From Ensifer sp. BR816 (GTDB lineage: Bacteria; Pseudomonadota; Alphaproteobacteria; Rhizobiales; Rhizobiaceae): a stretch of DNA of 64,000 bases. Numbering within the stretch: position 1 is the stretch's first letter; every line of letters begins with the position of its first letter. Shown here in pieces: positions 1 through 11,708 of this stretch. The translations under genes and the position numbers were made by a program. The notes under the pieces are model-generated. The model saw only the letters and a list, made by a program, of their open reading frames with translations. It had not been told where the DNA came from and did no database searches. The stretch lies in assembly GCF_000378985.1 (NCBI RefSeq), contig NZ_KB905370.1, forward strand, positions 620,001 through 684,000. Direction: 5' to 3'.

Positions 1-334
1 CTTCCTCGATCAGCGCGTAGATCTGGTCCGTGGCAATACCTTCGCGAATGACGATTTCGGGCTCGATGCCGATCCGCTCGCGCACCGTCTGGGCGACCTT
101 GGCGAGCGTCGCCTCCGCCTCCTCGCGCGCCTCCGCACGCATGATTTCCTCGACACCCAGCCATTGCTGGAAGTCGGCGTCGGCGATCACGTAGAGCAGC
201 ACGAGACCGCCATTCGAGTTCTTCGCGCGCATGCCTGCATAGTGCACGGCACGGCCGCATTCGGGCGTGTCGTCGATCACCGCCATGAACTTGCGGCGAT
301 GACCTTCCATTCGTGAGAGTCGGGCAGAAACCAT
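1..334 (-). CDS. Universal stress protein (UspA family), C-terminus cut by window edge
   Basis: The minus-strand frame open to the window edge begins MVSARLSRM and continues with MAVIDDTPECGRAVHYA, which resembles the beta1-alpha1 start of UspA domains, then LVLLYVIADADF. USPs are small cytoplasmic stress proteins, often nucleotide binding. Two in-frame ATGs exist, at 334 and 310; the first gives the longer N-terminus and I use it. The protein lies just upstream of trpS on the same strand with about 50 bp between them. The C-terminal half, including any ATP-binding G-2x-G-9x-G motif, is outside the window, so nucleotide binding cannot be judged. Confidence 0.8.
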   Translation of the reverse strand, partial: MVSARLSRMEGHRRKFMAVIDDTPECGRAVHYAGMRAKNSNGGLVLLYVIADADFQQWLGVEEIMRAEAREEAEATLAKVAQTVRERIGIEPEIVIREGIATDQIYALIEE

Positions 335-386
335 GCGGCGAACATTACATCGCCGCACGCGTCCCGCAAGATCTCATTTCGGCGGA

Positions 387-1451
387 TTACTGCAAGAAGC
401 CGATGATCTCGCGAACCTCGCGCATGGTCTTTTCCGCCCTCGCCCGCGCACGCTCGCCGCCATTCCTGAGGATCGCGTCGATATGCGCCGTATCGTCCAT
501 CAAGCGGCGCATTTCGCCGGTGATCGGCGACAGCACCTCGACGGCGAGATCGATGAGGGCCGGCTTGAAGACCGAAAATTGCTGGCCGCCGAACTCGGCG
601 AGAACCTCGTCCCTCGTCCGGTCGGCAAGCGCCGCATAGATGCCGACGAGGTTTTCGGCTTCCGGACGGCCCTTCAACCCCTCCGCTTCGCTCGGCAGCG
701 CATCGGGATCGGTCTTGGCCTTGCGGATCTTCTTGGCGATCGTCTCCGGGTCATCCATCAGATTGATGCGCGACAGATCGGATGGATCGGACTTCGACAT
801 CTTCTTCGTGCCGTCACGCAGCGACATGACGCGCGGCGCCGGGCCGCCGATCAGCGGCTCGACCGGCGGGAAATAGGCATGGATCGGCTCTTCGCCGACG
901 ACGATGTCGACGCCGTAGCCGCGCACCCGGATATGCTCCATGAAGTCGATATTGAACTTCTGGGCGATATCGCGAGTGAGTTCGAGGTGTTGCTTCTGGT
1001 CGTCGCCAACAGGCACATGTGTGGCACGGTAGACGAGGATGTCGGCCGCCATCAGGCTCGGATAGGCGAGCAGGCCGAGCGAGGCGTTTTCTCGGTCCTT
1101 GCCGGCCTTGTCCTTGAACTGCGTCATCCGGTTCATCCAGCCGATGCGGGCGACGCAATTGAAGATCCAGGCGAGTTCGGCATGCTGCGGCACCGCCGAC
1201 TGGTTGAAGACGATATGTTTCTCCGGGTCGATGCCGGAGGCGACGAAGGCGGCCGCGATCGAGCGGATCTGGCCGGGCAGGTCCTCGTGCACGAGCTGCG
1301 CGGTGATCGAGTGGAGGTCGACGACGCAATAGATGCAGTCGTTGTTCTCCTGCAGCGCGACGAACTTGCGGATCGCGCCCAGATAGTTGCCGAGATGCAG
1401 ATTGCCGGTCGGTTGCACGCCGGAAAATACGAGCGGCTTGAATTCGTTCAT
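387..1451 (-). CDS. trpS: Tryptophanyl-tRNA synthetase
   Basis: This is a class Ic aminoacyl-tRNA synthetase that charges tRNA-Trp in the cytoplasm. The ATG at 1451 gives 354 aa starting [22 protein letters not shown]; the GNLHLGN segment is the HIGH-like signature and KKMSKSD is the KMSKS loop. The frame stays open far upstream of this ATG, but that extension is not TrpS-like, so I reject the longer start. The length fits bacterial TrpS. It sits between murJ/VOC and a universal stress gene on the same strand. Confidence 0.97.
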   Translation of the reverse strand: MNEFKPLVFSGVQPTGNLHLGNYLGAIRKFVALQENNDCIYCVVDLHSITAQLVHEDLPGQIRSIAAAFVASGIDPEKHIVFNQSAVPQHAELAWIFNCVARIGWMNRMTQFKDKAGKDRENASLGLLAYPSLMAADILVYRATHVPVGDDQKQHLELTRDIAQKFNIDFMEHIRVRGYGVDIVVGEEPIHAYFPPVEPLIGGPAPRVMSLRDGTKKMSKSDPSDLSRINLMDDPETIAKKIRKAKTDPDALPSEAEGLKGRPEAENLVGIYAALADRTRDEVLAEFGGQQFSVFKPALIDLAVEVLSPITGEMRRLMDDTAHIDAILRNGGERARARAEKTMREVREIIGFLQ

Positions 1452-1542
1452 GTCGTCCCCATCGGGCTTGTGGAGGGCCCACCGATTGATATCGCCGCGC
1501 TTATGCACGGCGGGAGAAATGCAATCAAGAGGCAGGACGCAG

Positions 1543-1932
1543 TCAGGCGGGTTGCAGGAGGTCCCAACGATTGCCGAACGGATCGGTGAAAACGACGACG
1601 GTCCCGTAGGCTTCATGGCGCGGCGTCTCGAGAAATTCGACGCCGGCGGCAAGCATCGCCGCATGGTCGCGGGCGAAATCGTCGGTGAAGAGAAAGAAGC
1701 CGACGCGGCCGCCGGCCTGATTGCCGATCGCCGCCCGCTGCCGATCGCCCTCTGCCCTGGCGATGAGCAGCGCGGTTTCGCTCGCGCCCCTCGGCCGAAC
1801 CAGCACCCAGCGCTTGTCGCCACCGAGATCGGTGTCCTCGATCAGGTCGAAGCCCAACCGGCCGCAATAGAAGGCAAGACCCTCGTCGTAGTCCGGAACG
1901 AGAATGGCGACACGGGCAATAGTCTGTCTCAT
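1543..1932 (-). CDS. VOC (glyoxalase/bleomycin-resistance fold) family protein
   Basis: The 129 aa protein starts [22 protein letters not shown] and ends in [18 protein letters not shown], the paired beta-alpha-beta-beta-beta signature of single-module VOC proteins. The substrate is not predictable. Its ATG overlaps the murJ stop codon (ATGA), so it is translationally coupled to murJ in a glnD-murJ-VOC run. The frame is open further upstream, inside murJ, but that part is a shadow. Confidence 0.85.
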   Translation of the reverse strand: MRQTIARVAILVPDYDEGLAFYCGRLGFDLIEDTDLGGDKRWVLVRPRGASETALLIARAEGDRQRAAIGNQAGGRVGFFLFTDDFARDHAAMLAAGVEFLETPRHEAYGTVVVFTDPFGNRWDLLQPA

Positions 1933-3530
1933 GGGCCGTCCGTGCCTTCGGCCGGTCCGGCAGACTGTTCCGCCTTGCGCTTCACACTGCGCCGGATCAT
2001 CCCCAGGCTGGCGCCGCCAAGTCCGAAGGCCGCGGCGAAATAGATCACCATCGCAGCCGCGACGAGAGCGCAGACGGTTGCGGCGCGGACAGCGAGCGGC
2101 GCTGCCGATGAAAGCGGGAAGGTCAGCCACTGGATGGCATAATAGAGCGCCGTCGCCATGATCGCGGCGGCGATCACGAGCCGCGGCATGCGGGTCAGAA
2201 GCGGAATGTCGCGGCCCCAGTGGCCGCGCCAGGCGAGCGTCGCAAAGAGGAGCATCGCATTGACCCAGCCGGCGACGATCTCGGCGGTGGCGATGCCGCT
2301 TGCACCGAGCGACGGAAACAGCGTCAGCGCCAAGGACACGTTCACCACGACGGAGATCGCGGCAAAGATCATCGGCGTGCGGGTATCCTCGCGCGCGAAG
2401 AAGCCAGGAATGAAGGCCTTGATCAGCACGAAGGCGGGCAGGCCGAGACCGTAGATCGCGAGGATATGCCCGACGATGACGGTCGATTCCGGCGAGAACT
2501 TGCCGCGCTCGAAAAGCAGCCGAACGATCGGCTCCGACATGACGAGCAGCGCGGCCGCGGCCGGCAAGGTCAGGAACAGGGTGAACTCGACGGAGCGGTT
2601 CTGCAGGTTCGATGCCTCGTTGAGGTTGCCTGCGCGAAGCGCGCGCGCCAGTTCCGGCAGGAGCACGGTCGCAACCGCGATGCCGACGACACCCAGCGGA
2701 AGCTGGTAGATGCGGTCGGCATAGACGAGCGACGAGACCGCTCCTTCCTGCGCCGAGGCGATATTGGTGTTGATCAACAGGTTGATCTGGGTGATGCCGC
2801 CGGTAATCGCCGCCGGCAGCGCCAGGACGAGCAGACGCCGGACATTGGCCGTCAGCCGCGGACGGCGGAAGCCGATCTTGATCCCGGCGTTGCGGACGGC
2901 GATCCAGACGATCGCGAGCTGGACGAGGCCAGCCGCCATGACGCCCCAGGAAAGGCTGTAGCCGACGGCGACCGCGTCCTGGCCGCTATACCAGGCATAG
3001 CCAAGCACGCCGATCAGGATGACGTTCAGGAACACCGGCGCGATGGCCGCCGCGAAATAGCGATGCAGCGAATTGAGCATGCCGGCCATCATCGCCGCGA
3101 GCGACATGCAGGCGAGGTATGGGAACATGATCGTCGCGAAGGTGACGGTGTTCGCGAATTTCGCCGGGTCGTCGGCGAAGCCGGGGGCGATCAGTTCGCG
3201 CACGATGAACGGCATAGCCAGTTCCATCGCGATGGTCAGGAACAGAAGGACGGTGAAGAGCACGCCGAAGACTTCTTCGGAAAAGCGGCGGGCACCGTCC
3301 ATGCCGCGCTGCTCAATCTCCTTGGCGAAGAGCGGCACGAAGGCCGAATTGAAAGCCCCTTCGGCGAAAAGCCGGCGGAAGGTATTCGGCAGTCGGAAGG
3401 CGGTGTTGAAAGCGTCGGCGACCGGTCCCGTGCCGAGCGCGGCCGCCATGAAGGTTTCGCGCACGAAGCCGAAGACGCGGCTTCCGAGCGTCGCGCCGCC
3501 GACCGTTGCGAATTTCTTGACCAGGCTCAT
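1929..3530 (-). CDS. murJ: Lipid II flippase MurJ (MviN)
   Basis: The 533 aa polytopic membrane protein begins [25 protein letters not shown], the typical MurJ N-terminus, and has about 14 hydrophobic helices, fitting the MOP exporter fold that flips lipid II for peptidoglycan synthesis. It overlaps the glnD stop by 4 bp (ATGA) and the following VOC gene by 4 bp, so the three genes look like one transcription unit. glnD-murJ adjacency is common in Rhizobiales. Confidence 0.97.
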   Translation of the reverse strand: MSLVKKFATVGGATLGSRVFGFVRETFMAAALGTGPVADAFNTAFRLPNTFRRLFAEGAFNSAFVPLFAKEIEQRGMDGARRFSEEVFGVLFTVLLFLTIAMELAMPFIVRELIAPGFADDPAKFANTVTFATIMFPYLACMSLAAMMAGMLNSLHRYFAAAIAPVFLNVILIGVLGYAWYSGQDAVAVGYSLSWGVMAAGLVQLAIVWIAVRNAGIKIGFRRPRLTANVRRLLVLALPAAITGGITQINLLINTNIASAQEGAVSSLVYADRIYQLPLGVVGIAVATVLLPELARALRAGNLNEASNLQNRSVEFTLFLTLPAAAALLVMSEPIVRLLFERGKFSPESTVIVGHILAIYGLGLPAFVLIKAFIPGFFAREDTRTPMIFAAISVVVNVSLALTLFPSLGASGIATAEIVAGWVNAMLLFATLAWRGHWGRDIPLLTRMPRLVIAAAIMATALYYAIQWLTFPLSSAAPLAVRAATVCALVAAAMVIYFAAAFGLGGASLGMIRRSVKRKAEQSAGPAEGTDGP

Positions 3531-6376
3531 GTTTCGGCTTCTGTGGTTCTCGAAGCGTCGGATGCGCGCGGCACCGAGGCCGGCGCGATGATGCCGGAGG
3601 GCATGCGCTCACGCGCCTCGTCCACCTCGCCAGCCAGAACGGCCTTCAGGCGCGCGGCAATATTGGCCTGCCGATTCTCGTTGGTGATCTTCGCGCCAAC
3701 GAGGTCGGTCACATAAAAGGTATCGATCACCTTCTCGCCGAACGTGGTGATATGGGCCGAAGCGATATCGAGCGACAGGTCCGACAGCACCGCCGTGATC
3801 TCCGAAAGCAGGCCGGTCCGGTCAAGGCCCTCGACCTCGATGACGGTGAACTTGTTCGACAGCGTGTTGCTGATCGTCACCTCCGGGGTCACCGAGAAGG
3901 CCTTGCTGCGCTTCTTCGCCCGGGTGCGGCTGGCGATGACCTCCGGCAGGCGCTTACGGCCGGAAAGCACGTCCTCGATCAGCTTGCCGATGCTCGCCGC
4001 CCGCCGCGTCTCGTCCTCGTCGACCGAAAACTCGCGGTTGACGAGGATCGTATCCAGCGCCCGGCCATCCGAGGTCGTATGGATCTGCGCGTCGACGATG
4101 TTTGCGCCCGCGGCGGCGCAGGCGCCGGCGATAACCGTCAGCAGGCGCGGATGGTCCGGCGACAGCACGGTGATCTCGGTGATGGCGTGGAAATGATGGG
4201 TGCGCACCATCGTCGCCAATGTCTTGCCGGCGCGGTCGGCGTCGCGGATGAACTCGGCGTGCCGCACCTGGTCCTCGAGCGCCACGGTGAGGAGATAGGG
4301 CTGGTAGTGAAGCCGGACATAGGCGTCCCGCTCCTTCTTCGACCAGTCCTTGAGCGCCTCGCTCAGCATATGGGCGGCGTGCTTTGCCCGCTCCTTGCGC
4401 GACAGTTCCGAGAAGCCGCCGGAGAGAAGCAGCTCCGTCTCATAATAGAGCGTGCGCAGCAATTGCCCTTTCCAGCCGTTCCAGACGCCGGGGCCGACCG
4501 CCCGGATGTCGCAGACGGTCAGGATGAGCAGCATCTTCAGGCGATCGAGCGATTGAACCCGGTCGGCGAAGTCGAGGATGGTCTTGCGGTCGTTGAGATC
4601 ACGGGTCTGCGCGACCATCGACATGGTCAGGTGTTCCTCGACCAGCCAGACCACCGTTTCCGTCTGCTTCGGCGAAAGGCCCAGACGCGGGCAGAGCTTG
4701 CGGGCCACCTTGGCGCCGGCGACCGAGTGATCCTCGGGGCGGCCCTTGGCGATGTCGTGCAGCAGCACGGCGACGTAGAGCGCCTCTCGGTCCTCGATGC
4801 CGGGCATCAGCATGGCGGTCAGCGGGTGTGCCTCCTCCTCGAGGCCGCGGTCGATCCGCGAGAGAACGTCGACCGCGCGCAGCAGATGTTCGTCCACCGT
4901 ATAGTGGTGATACATGTTGAACTGCATCATGGAGACGATCTTGCCGAAATCAGGAATGAAGCGGCCAAGCACGCCCGCCTCGTTCATCCGCCGCAGGACC
5001 AGTTCCGGATTGCGCCGGGAGGTGAGGATCGACAGAAACAGCCGGTTGGCCTCGTCGTTCTCGCGCAAGTGCGGCGTGATCAGGCCGAGCGAACGCGTCA
5101 CCTGCTTCAGCGCGTTCGGATGGAACTCCAGGCCGTGGATATCGGCGATGTGGAACAGGCGCAGCAGGTTGACCGGATCGCGCTTGAAGACATCCGGGCT
5201 TGCGAGCGCGATGCGACCGCCATCGTCGACGAAGTCGAGCGTGCCGGCGATCTTGCGCGTGCGGTGCTTGAAGCGGCTGAAGACGCCCGAAATCCCCGGC
5301 GTATCCTTCGCCTGCTGATCTTCAAGTGCCGCGCAGAAGATGCGGGTGAGATCGCCGACGTCCTTCGCGACGAGGAAGTAGTGCTTCATGAAACGTTCGA
5401 CCGCCGAGAGGCCCGGATGGTCGTGATAGCCGAGCGCTTCGGCAATCTCGCGCTGGATGTCGAAGGACAGGCGCTCCTCCGCCTTTCCCGTCAGGAAATG
5501 CATGTGGCAGCGCACCGCCCAGAGAAAGTCGTCCGATTTCTGGAACAGCTTGTATTCCTGCTTCGAAAGCACCGCGAGCTTTACGAGATCGGCCGGATCC
5601 TTGACCCGGTAGAAATACTTGGCGATCCAGAACAGCGTGTGCAGATCGCGCAGCCCCCCCTTGCCTTCCTTGACGTTCGGCTCGACGAGGTAGCGGGTAT
5701 CGCCCGCCTTGCGGTGCCGCCCGTCGCGTTCGGCAAGCTTGGCGGCGATGAATTCGGGGCCGGTGTTGCGGACGATCTCATGATCGAAACGCTGCTCGAG
5801 TTCGCCGGCCAGCGCCTCGGAACCGCAAATGTAGCGGCACTCGAGAATTGCCGTGCGGATCGTCATGTCGGCGCGCGACAGCCGGATGCATTCGTCGATC
5901 GTCCGCGTCGCATGGCCGACCTTGAAGCCGAGGTCCCACAGAACATAGAGCATGAACTCGATGGCCGGTTCCGACCAGACCGCCTTTTTGGACGGCAGCA
6001 GGAAGAGCAGGTCGATATCCGAGCCCGGCGCAAGCGTGCCGCGACCGTAGCCGCCGACCGCCGTCACCGCGAGCCGGGACGCCGGCGGCGCCTGGGCCGC
6101 GTCGAACACCTCGTTCAGCACGAAATCGTGCAGCACCGTGATGAGCTGGTCCTGCAGCCAGGAGATGCGCTCGGCGCATTTGATCCCCGCACCGTCGACG
6201 GCAAGCAGTTCGCGTGCCTTGGCGCGGCCGGCATTGTTCGCTTCCTTGAAGGCGGCGAGAAGCGCGCGGCGCATCGGCTCACGCTGCTCGGCATGGGCCG
6301 ACGCAATGAAGCCGCACTTCGCCCGAAGCGCGGCGACGTCGAGAATTTCGAGGAAGGAAGTTTCGTGTTTGGCCAT
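3527..6376 (-). CDS. glnD: Bifunctional [PII] uridylyltransferase / uridylyl-removing enzyme
   Basis: GlnD senses glutamine and modifies PII (GlnB/GlnK), setting NtrBC and glutamine synthetase activity. The 949 aa protein has a nucleotidyltransferase motif GSDIDLL at residues 118-124 preceded by GGYGRG, an HD phosphohydrolase motif LLHDIAKG near residue 522, and two C-terminal ACT domains (about 730-810 and 840-920; the second contains [15 protein letters not shown]). All expected catalytic motifs are present. It heads a likely glnD-murJ-VOC operon. Confidence 0.97.
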   Translation of the reverse strand: MAKHETSFLEILDVAALRAKCGFIASAHAEQREPMRRALLAAFKEANNAGRAKARELLAVDGAGIKCAERISWLQDQLITVLHDFVLNEVFDAAQAPPASRLAVTAVGGYGRGTLAPGSDIDLLFLLPSKKAVWSEPAIEFMLYVLWDLGFKVGHATRTIDECIRLSRADMTIRTAILECRYICGSEALAGELEQRFDHEIVRNTGPEFIAAKLAERDGRHRKAGDTRYLVEPNVKEGKGGLRDLHTLFWIAKYFYRVKDPADLVKLAVLSKQEYKLFQKSDDFLWAVRCHMHFLTGKAEERLSFDIQREIAEALGYHDHPGLSAVERFMKHYFLVAKDVGDLTRIFCAALEDQQAKDTPGISGVFSRFKHRTRKIAGTLDFVDDGGRIALASPDVFKRDPVNLLRLFHIADIHGLEFHPNALKQVTRSLGLITPHLRENDEANRLFLSILTSRRNPELVLRRMNEAGVLGRFIPDFGKIVSMMQFNMYHHYTVDEHLLRAVDVLSRIDRGLEEEAHPLTAMLMPGIEDREALYVAVLLHDIAKGRPEDHSVAGAKVARKLCPRLGLSPKQTETVVWLVEEHLTMSMVAQTRDLNDRKTILDFADRVQSLDRLKMLLILTVCDIRAVGPGVWNGWKGQLLRTLYYETELLLSGGFSELSRKERAKHAAHMLSEALKDWSKKERDAYVRLHYQPYLLTVALEDQVRHAEFIRDADRAGKTLATMVRTHHFHAITEITVLSPDHPRLLTVIAGACAAAGANIVDAQIHTTSDGRALDTILVNREFSVDEDETRRAASIGKLIEDVLSGRKRLPEVIASRTRAKKRSKAFSVTPEVTISNTLSNKFTVIEVEGLDRTGLLSEITAVLSDLSLDIASAHITTFGEKVIDTFYVTDLVGAKITNENRQANIAARLKAVLAGEVDEARERMPSGIIAPASVPRASDASRTTEAET

Positions 6377-6572
6377 TTAGTGCCGGGAGGCGTCCTGTCC
6401 GACTGATCGTATGGTTCGTTGCATGTGCAAGCGCCGGAATCATGCAGCATTTCAAGCACTACTGCATGCCCTCATGAAAAGGCACGCGGCGCTGTATAGC
6501 CTTTTTGCCGGTCGATTGACAGGGAAAATCGGGGCACTGCAAACGCGCTGGCGCGTAGAGATGCGCCCCACG

Positions 6573-9320
6573 TCAGCGGCTGGCAAAGTCCTTTTTCAAG
6601 GCGTAGAGCGCATCCAGCGCCTCGCGCGGCGTCATGTCGTCGGGATTGAGCGCCTTCAGCGCCTCTTCGGCCCTGGAGGGGCCGGAGGCCCTTGCCGCCT
6701 CTTCGCGCCTGACCGCGACCTGGAAGAGCGGCAGGTCGTCGATCAGCTGGCTTGCCGGGTTCTTGCGGTCGGCATCCTCGAGCTTGGCGAGCACGTCCCT
6801 CGCCCGCGCGACGACGGAGGCGGGAAGACCCGCGAGGCGGGCGACCTGAATGCCGTAGGACCGGTCGGCCGCACCCGGGCCGACCTCGTGCAGGAAGATC
6901 ACGTCGCCGTCCCACTCCTTGACCCGCATGGTGGCGTTCGACAGGCGCCCGAGCTTTTCGGACAGAACGGTCAATTCATGAAAATGGGTGGCGAAGAGCC
7001 CGCGGCAGCGATTGACCTCGTGCAGGTGCTCGACCGCCGCCCAGGCGATCGACAGGCCGTCGAAGGTCGCGGTGCCGCGGCCGATCTCGTCGAGGATCAC
7101 CAGCGAACGGTCGGTCGCCTGGTTGAGGATCGCCGCCGTCTCGACCATCTCGACCATGAAGGTGGAGCGGCCGCGGGCGAGATCGTCCGAGGCGCCGACG
7201 CGCGAGAACAGCCGGTCGACGATACCCATATGGGCGGCGTTGGCCGGAACGAAGGAGCCCATCTGCGCCATGATGGCGATCAGTGCGTTCTGGCGCAGGA
7301 AGGTCGACTTGCCGCCCATGTTCGGACCGGTGAGCAGCCAGATCGCCCCGGCTTCCGGACCGTCCGGAGGGGAGAGGTCGCAGCCATTGGCGACGAAGGG
7401 ATTGGCCGCCTGGCGCCTCAGGGCCTGCTCGACGACGGGGTGGCGTCCGCCATCGATCGCGAACATCCGCGAGTGATCGACGAGCGGCCGGGCATAGTTC
7501 TGCTCCTCGGCGAGAACGGCAAGCCCCGCCGAGACGTCGAGCGTCGCGAGCGCCAGCGCCGCCGCCTTGATCGCGTCGGCCTCGGCAACGACCTCGCGGG
7601 TCATTTGGTCGAAGGCATCGAGTTCGATCGCGAGCGCCCGGTCGGCGGCATTGGCGATCTTCGTTTCGAGCTCGGCAAGTTCCGTGGTGGTGAAGCGCAT
7701 CGCGCTCGCCATCGTCTGGCGATGGATGAAACGGGCGCGGCCGGCGTCCGTGTCGGTCATCGCCCCGGCATTGCCGGCAGTGACCTCGATGAAATAGCCG
7801 AGCACGTTGTTGTGCTTGATCTTCAGCGACTTGATGCCGGTCTCTTCGCAATATTGGAGCTGCAGGCCGGCAATGACACGGCGCGACTGGTCGCGCAGCG
7901 CCCGCATTTCGTCGAGTTCGCCGCTCGCCCCTTCGCGCAGGAAACCGCCGTCGCGTTTCAGAAGCGGCAGGTCTTCGCCAAGCGTCGCATCGAGGCGCAC
8001 CAACAAGGACGCCGGCAAGGCGGCGATCGCGGCTTGCGCCTCGCTCAGCTCCGCGGAAAGCAGCGCTTTCGCAAGCAGCGCCGAGGTCGCCGCCGCTGCC
8101 CGAAGGCCAGCCTGGATGGCGCCAAGGTCGCGCGGGCCGCCGCGGCCGAGCGCGAGCCTCGACAGGGCGCGTGGCATGTCCGGCGCGCGCCGCAAGGCGT
8201 CGCGGACATCCATGGCGAAGCTCGGCTGGTCAAGCAGGACCTCGATCGAATCGAGCCTTTGATTGATCCGCTCCGGATCGGTCAGAGGCGACATCAGCCG
8301 CTCGGCGAGCAGCCGCGCGCCGCCGCTGGTGACGGTCCGGTCGAGGGCTCTCAGCAGGCTTCCGTCGCGGGTGCCGGACAGCGTCTTGACCAGTTCGAGA
8401 TTGGCACGGGTTGCCGGATCGATGAAGAGGGACGAGGCGGCGCTCTCGCGCTCGGGAACGCCGAGCGCTGGACGCTCCGCGAGCTGCGTCTTCTCGACAT
8501 AGGAGATTGCCGCCGAGGCGGCCGCGAGCTCGGCACGCGAAAAGGTACCGAAACCGTCGAGGGTCTTGACGCCGTAGTAGCGGCCGATCCGGCCCTCCGC
8601 CGTCGCGCTGTCGAACAGGACCGCGGGCTGCGGCACCGCCACCCGGCCCAGCACGTCGAAGACCGGGCGCAGTTCCGGATCGTGGAAGACGGTATCCGGC
8701 AGGATCAGCTCGCGCGGCTCGACGCGCAGGATGTCGGCGAGCAGCCGGCTCTCGGCCGTCTCGGCAAGGCGGAAAATGCCGGTGGAAATGTCTATCCAGG
8801 CGAGCGCGTAAGCCGGCTCGGAGCCGCTGCGGATGCGGGCGAGCGCCATCAGATAGTTCGTTTCCGAAGGCGAGAGCAGCTTGTCCTCGGTGATCGTTCC
8901 GGGCGTCACCAGCCGGACGACGTCGCGGCGCACGACGGATTTGCTGCCCCGCTTCTTGGCTTCGGCGGGATCTTCCACTTGCTCGCAGACGGCGACCCGG
9001 AAGCCGAGTGCGATCAGCTTCTGCAGGTAGTCGTCGGCGGCATGCACCGGCACCCCGCACATCGGGATGTCCTGGCCCAGATGCTGGCCGCGCTTTGTCA
9101 GCGTGATGCCGAGGGCGCGGGACGCGTCCACCGCATCCTGGAAGAACAACTCGTAGAAATCGCCCATGCGGTAGAAGAGCAGCGAATCAGGGTTGTTCGC
9201 CTTGATCTCGATGAACTGCTCCATCATCGGCGTGGCGGTGGAACGGCTCTCCTCGCTCGCCAGATCGGACACGGAAAGGACGTCGCCCGTGCGGCTCGAT
9301 GCGTCACGCATGAAATTCAT
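6573..9320 (-). CDS. mutS: DNA mismatch repair protein MutS
   Basis: The 915 aa mismatch-recognition ATPase has the mismatch-binding segment [11 protein letters not shown] near residue 50 (Phe-x-Glu wedge), Walker [10 protein letters not shown] near residue 665, and a Walker B region ending [11 protein letters not shown]. The N-terminus carries about 30 residues before the conserved MEQF start. Using that inner Met would also be plausible, but the upstream ATG at 9320 is kept because homologs in this group carry the same extension. It is divergently transcribed from the malic enzyme gene, with about 100 bp between the starts. Confidence 0.97.
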   Translation of the reverse strand: MNFMRDASSRTGDVLSVSDLASEESRSTATPMMEQFIEIKANNPDSLLFYRMGDFYELFFQDAVDASRALGITLTKRGQHLGQDIPMCGVPVHAADDYLQKLIALGFRVAVCEQVEDPAEAKKRGSKSVVRRDVVRLVTPGTITEDKLLSPSETNYLMALARIRSGSEPAYALAWIDISTGIFRLAETAESRLLADILRVEPRELILPDTVFHDPELRPVFDVLGRVAVPQPAVLFDSATAEGRIGRYYGVKTLDGFGTFSRAELAAASAAISYVEKTQLAERPALGVPERESAASSLFIDPATRANLELVKTLSGTRDGSLLRALDRTVTSGGARLLAERLMSPLTDPERINQRLDSIEVLLDQPSFAMDVRDALRRAPDMPRALSRLALGRGGPRDLGAIQAGLRAAAATSALLAKALLSAELSEAQAAIAALPASLLVRLDATLGEDLPLLKRDGGFLREGASGELDEMRALRDQSRRVIAGLQLQYCEETGIKSLKIKHNNVLGYFIEVTAGNAGAMTDTDAGRARFIHRQTMASAMRFTTTELAELETKIANAADRALAIELDAFDQMTREVVAEADAIKAAALALATLDVSAGLAVLAEEQNYARPLVDHSRMFAIDGGRHPVVEQALRRQAANPFVANGCDLSPPDGPEAGAIWLLTGPNMGGKSTFLRQNALIAIMAQMGSFVPANAAHMGIVDRLFSRVGASDDLARGRSTFMVEMVETAAILNQATDRSLVILDEIGRGTATFDGLSIAWAAVEHLHEVNRCRGLFATHFHELTVLSEKLGRLSNATMRVKEWDGDVIFLHEVGPGAADRSYGIQVARLAGLPASVVARARDVLAKLEDADRKNPASQLIDDLPLFQVAVRREEAARASGPSRAEEALKALNPDDMTPREALDALYALKKDFASR

Positions 9321-9422
9321 GATTGTTCCAAAAAAAGAGATGTCACACTATCCGCAAGCATTTATAGACGACAACAACAAAGAGGCTGATCGAAAGGGTC
9401 GCCCACAGGAGGTTGAGGAAAC

Positions 9423-11708
9423 ATGCCGGCTACCGACAAGTCCGACCGCACAAGGACGAGCGTTACTGAACAGGAAGCACTCGACTTCCATTCCCAGGGT
9501 CGTCCCGGAAAGCTGGAAATCTCACCGACAAAGCCGATGGCGACGCAGCGCGACCTGTCGCTCGCCTATTCGCCGGGCGTCGCCGTGCCCGTCAAGGCAA
9601 TCGCCGAGGATCCGGCGACGGCCTATGACTACACGGCGCGCGGCAACATGGTGGCGGTTATTTCCAACGGCACGGCGATCCTCGGCCTCGGCAATCTCGG
9701 GGCGCTTGCCTCCAAACCGGTGATGGAGGGCAAGTCGGTGCTCTTCAAGCGCTTCGCCGACGTCGATTCGATCGACCTCGAAGTCGATACCGAGAATGTC
9801 GACGAGTTCGTCAATTGCGTGCGCTTCCTCGGCCCCTCCTTCGGCGGCATCAACCTCGAAGACATCAAGGCACCGGACTGTTTCATCATCGAGCAGCGCC
9901 TGCGCGAGGTGATGGACATTCCCGTCTTCCACGACGACCAGCATGGCACGGCGATCATCGCCGCCGCCGGACTTATCAATGCGCTGACGCTGACGGGGCG
10001 CGACTTCAAGACGACAAAACTCGTCTGCAACGGCGCCGGCGCTGCGGCCATCGCCTGCATCGAGCTCATCAAGGCGATGGGCTTCAACCCGGAAAACATC
10101 ATCCTCTGCGACACCAAGGGCGTGATCTACAAGGGCCGCACCGAGGGCATGAACCAGTGGAAGTCGGCGCATGCGGTCGACACCGATCGCCGGACTCTGG
10201 CCGAGGCGGTCGAGGGCGCCGACGTGTTCTTCGGTCTCTCGGCAAAGGGTGCGCTGTCGCCAGATATGGTGCGCTCGCTCGCGCCACGGCCGATCATCTT
10301 CGCCATGGCCAATCCAGATCCGGAAATCACCCCGGAAGAGGTTGCCCAGATCCGCGACGATGCGATCGTCGCGACCGGCCGCTCCGACTATCCGAACCAG
10401 GTCAACAACGTCCTCGGGTTTCCCTATATCTTCCGCGGCGCGCTTGACGTGCGCGCTTCGACGATCAACGACGCGATGAAGATCGCCGCGGCGGAAGCGC
10501 TTGCCAGCCTCGCCAAGGAAGACGTGCCCGACGATGTCGCCGCCGCCTATCAGGGCAACCGGCCGCGCTTCGGAGCGCAATACATCATTCCGGTGCCCTT
10601 CGATCCGCGGCTGATCTCGGCGATCCCGATGGCGGTCGCCAAAGCGGCGATGGAGACCGGCGTTGCGCGCAAGCCGATCACCGATCTCAATGCCTATGGC
10701 CAGCAGCTTTCGGCCCGGCGCGATCCGATCGCCTCGACGCTGCAGCGCATCTTCGAGCGCGTCCGCCGCCAACCGAAGCGCATCGTCTTTGCCGAGGGCG
10801 AGGAAGTGCAGATGATGCGCTCGGCCATTGCCTATGCGAACCAGCAGCTCGGCACGGCGATCCTGCTCGGGCGCGAGGAACAGATGCGCGAAACCGCCGA
10901 GCGGGAAGGCATCGACCTCGACCGGCCCGGCATCCAGATCGTCAATGCCCGCCTGTCGAAGCGCGTCGGCGCCTATACCGATTTCCTCTATGCGCGCCTG
11001 CAGCGCAAGGGCTATCTCTTCCGCGACGTGCAGCGGCTGATCAACAACGACCGCAACCACTTCGCCGCCTCGATGGTCGCGCTTGGCGATGCGGACGGCA
11101 TGGTCACCGGTCTCACGCGCAACTATTCGACGGCGCTCGAGGACGTCCGCCGTTGCATCGACGCAAAACCCGGCCACCGGGTGATCGGCGTGTCGATCGC
11201 ACTCTGCCGCGGCCGCACCGTGCTCGTCGCCGATACCGCCGTGCACGACATGCCGTCGGCCGAGGAACTGGCCGATATTGCCGAGGAGGCCGCCGGCCTC
11301 GCCAAGCGGCTCGGCTACGTGCCGCGCGTCGCGATGCTCGCCTATTCGACCTTCGGCCATCCCTCGGGCGAGCGCTCCGAGCGGGTGCGCGAGGCGGTGA
11401 AGATCCTCGACAAGCGCCGCGTCGATTTCGAATATGACGGCGAGATGGCCGCCGACGTGGCGCTCAATCACCGGGTGATGGAGCAATATCCGTTCTGCCG
11501 GCTGTCCGGCACCGCCAACGTGCTGGTGATGCCCGCCTTCCACTCGGCCTCGATCTCCACGAAGATGCTCCAGGAGTTGGGCGGCTCGACGGTGATCGGT
11601 CCGCTGCTCGTCGGCTTCGACAAGTCGGTGCAGATCGTCTCCATGTCGGCCAAGGATTCCGACATCGTCAACCTGGCCGCGATCGCCGCCTACAATGCCG
11701 GGACGTGA
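9423..11708 (+). CDS. tme: NADP-dependent malic enzyme with C-terminal phosphotransacetylase-like domain
   Basis: The enzyme oxidatively decarboxylates malate to pyruvate. Residues about 20-430 form the malic enzyme part (SLAYSPGVAVPV, HDDQHGTAI, and VCNGAGAAAIAC for the dinucleotide). Residues about 440-760 are a Pta-like domain that in rhizobial malic enzymes has regulatory or oligomerisation roles, not proven acetyltransferase activity. At 761 aa it fits the Dme/Tme length class. The call of Tme rather than Dme rests on position: in S. meliloti tme lies beside mutS and olsB. A strong Shine-Dalgarno (AGGAGG) precedes the ATG. Confidence 0.9.
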   Translation: MPATDKSDRTRTSVTEQEALDFHSQGRPGKLEISPTKPMATQRDLSLAYSPGVAVPVKAIAEDPATAYDYTARGNMVAVISNGTAILGLGNLGALASKPVMEGKSVLFKRFADVDSIDLEVDTENVDEFVNCVRFLGPSFGGINLEDIKAPDCFIIEQRLREVMDIPVFHDDQHGTAIIAAAGLINALTLTGRDFKTTKLVCNGAGAAAIACIELIKAMGFNPENIILCDTKGVIYKGRTEGMNQWKSAHAVDTDRRTLAEAVEGADVFFGLSAKGALSPDMVRSLAPRPIIFAMANPDPEITPEEVAQIRDDAIVATGRSDYPNQVNNVLGFPYIFRGALDVRASTINDAMKIAAAEALASLAKEDVPDDVAAAYQGNRPRFGAQYIIPVPFDPRLISAIPMAVAKAAMETGVARKPITDLNAYGQQLSARRDPIASTLQRIFERVRRQPKRIVFAEGEEVQMMRSAIAYANQQLGTAILLGREEQMRETAEREGIDLDRPGIQIVNARLSKRVGAYTDFLYARLQRKGYLFRDVQRLINNDRNHFAASMVALGDADGMVTGLTRNYSTALEDVRRCIDAKPGHRVIGVSIALCRGRTVLVADTAVHDMPSAEELADIAEEAAGLAKRLGYVPRVAMLAYSTFGHPSGERSERVREAVKILDKRRVDFEYDGEMAADVALNHRVMEQYPFCRLSGTANVLVMPAFHSASISTKMLQELGGSTVIGPLLVGFDKSVQIVSMSAKDSDIVNLAAIAAYNAGT

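Noticed and set aside
333-1589. 418 aa open frame antisense to trpS
   Set aside because: It mirrors trpS on the opposite strand and has the Arg/Asp/His-rich composition of GC-rich antisense shadows.
3752-6406. 884 aa open frame antisense to glnD
   Set aside because: Long antisense frames are common over high-GC genes; no domain or ribosome-binding site is seen, and glnD is unambiguous.
6411-9389. 992 aa open frame antisense to mutS
   Set aside because: Same shadow pattern; composition is unlike a real protein and mutS occupies the other strand.
9522-11543. 673 aa open frame antisense to the malic enzyme
   Set aside because: Shadow frame inside a well-conserved gene.
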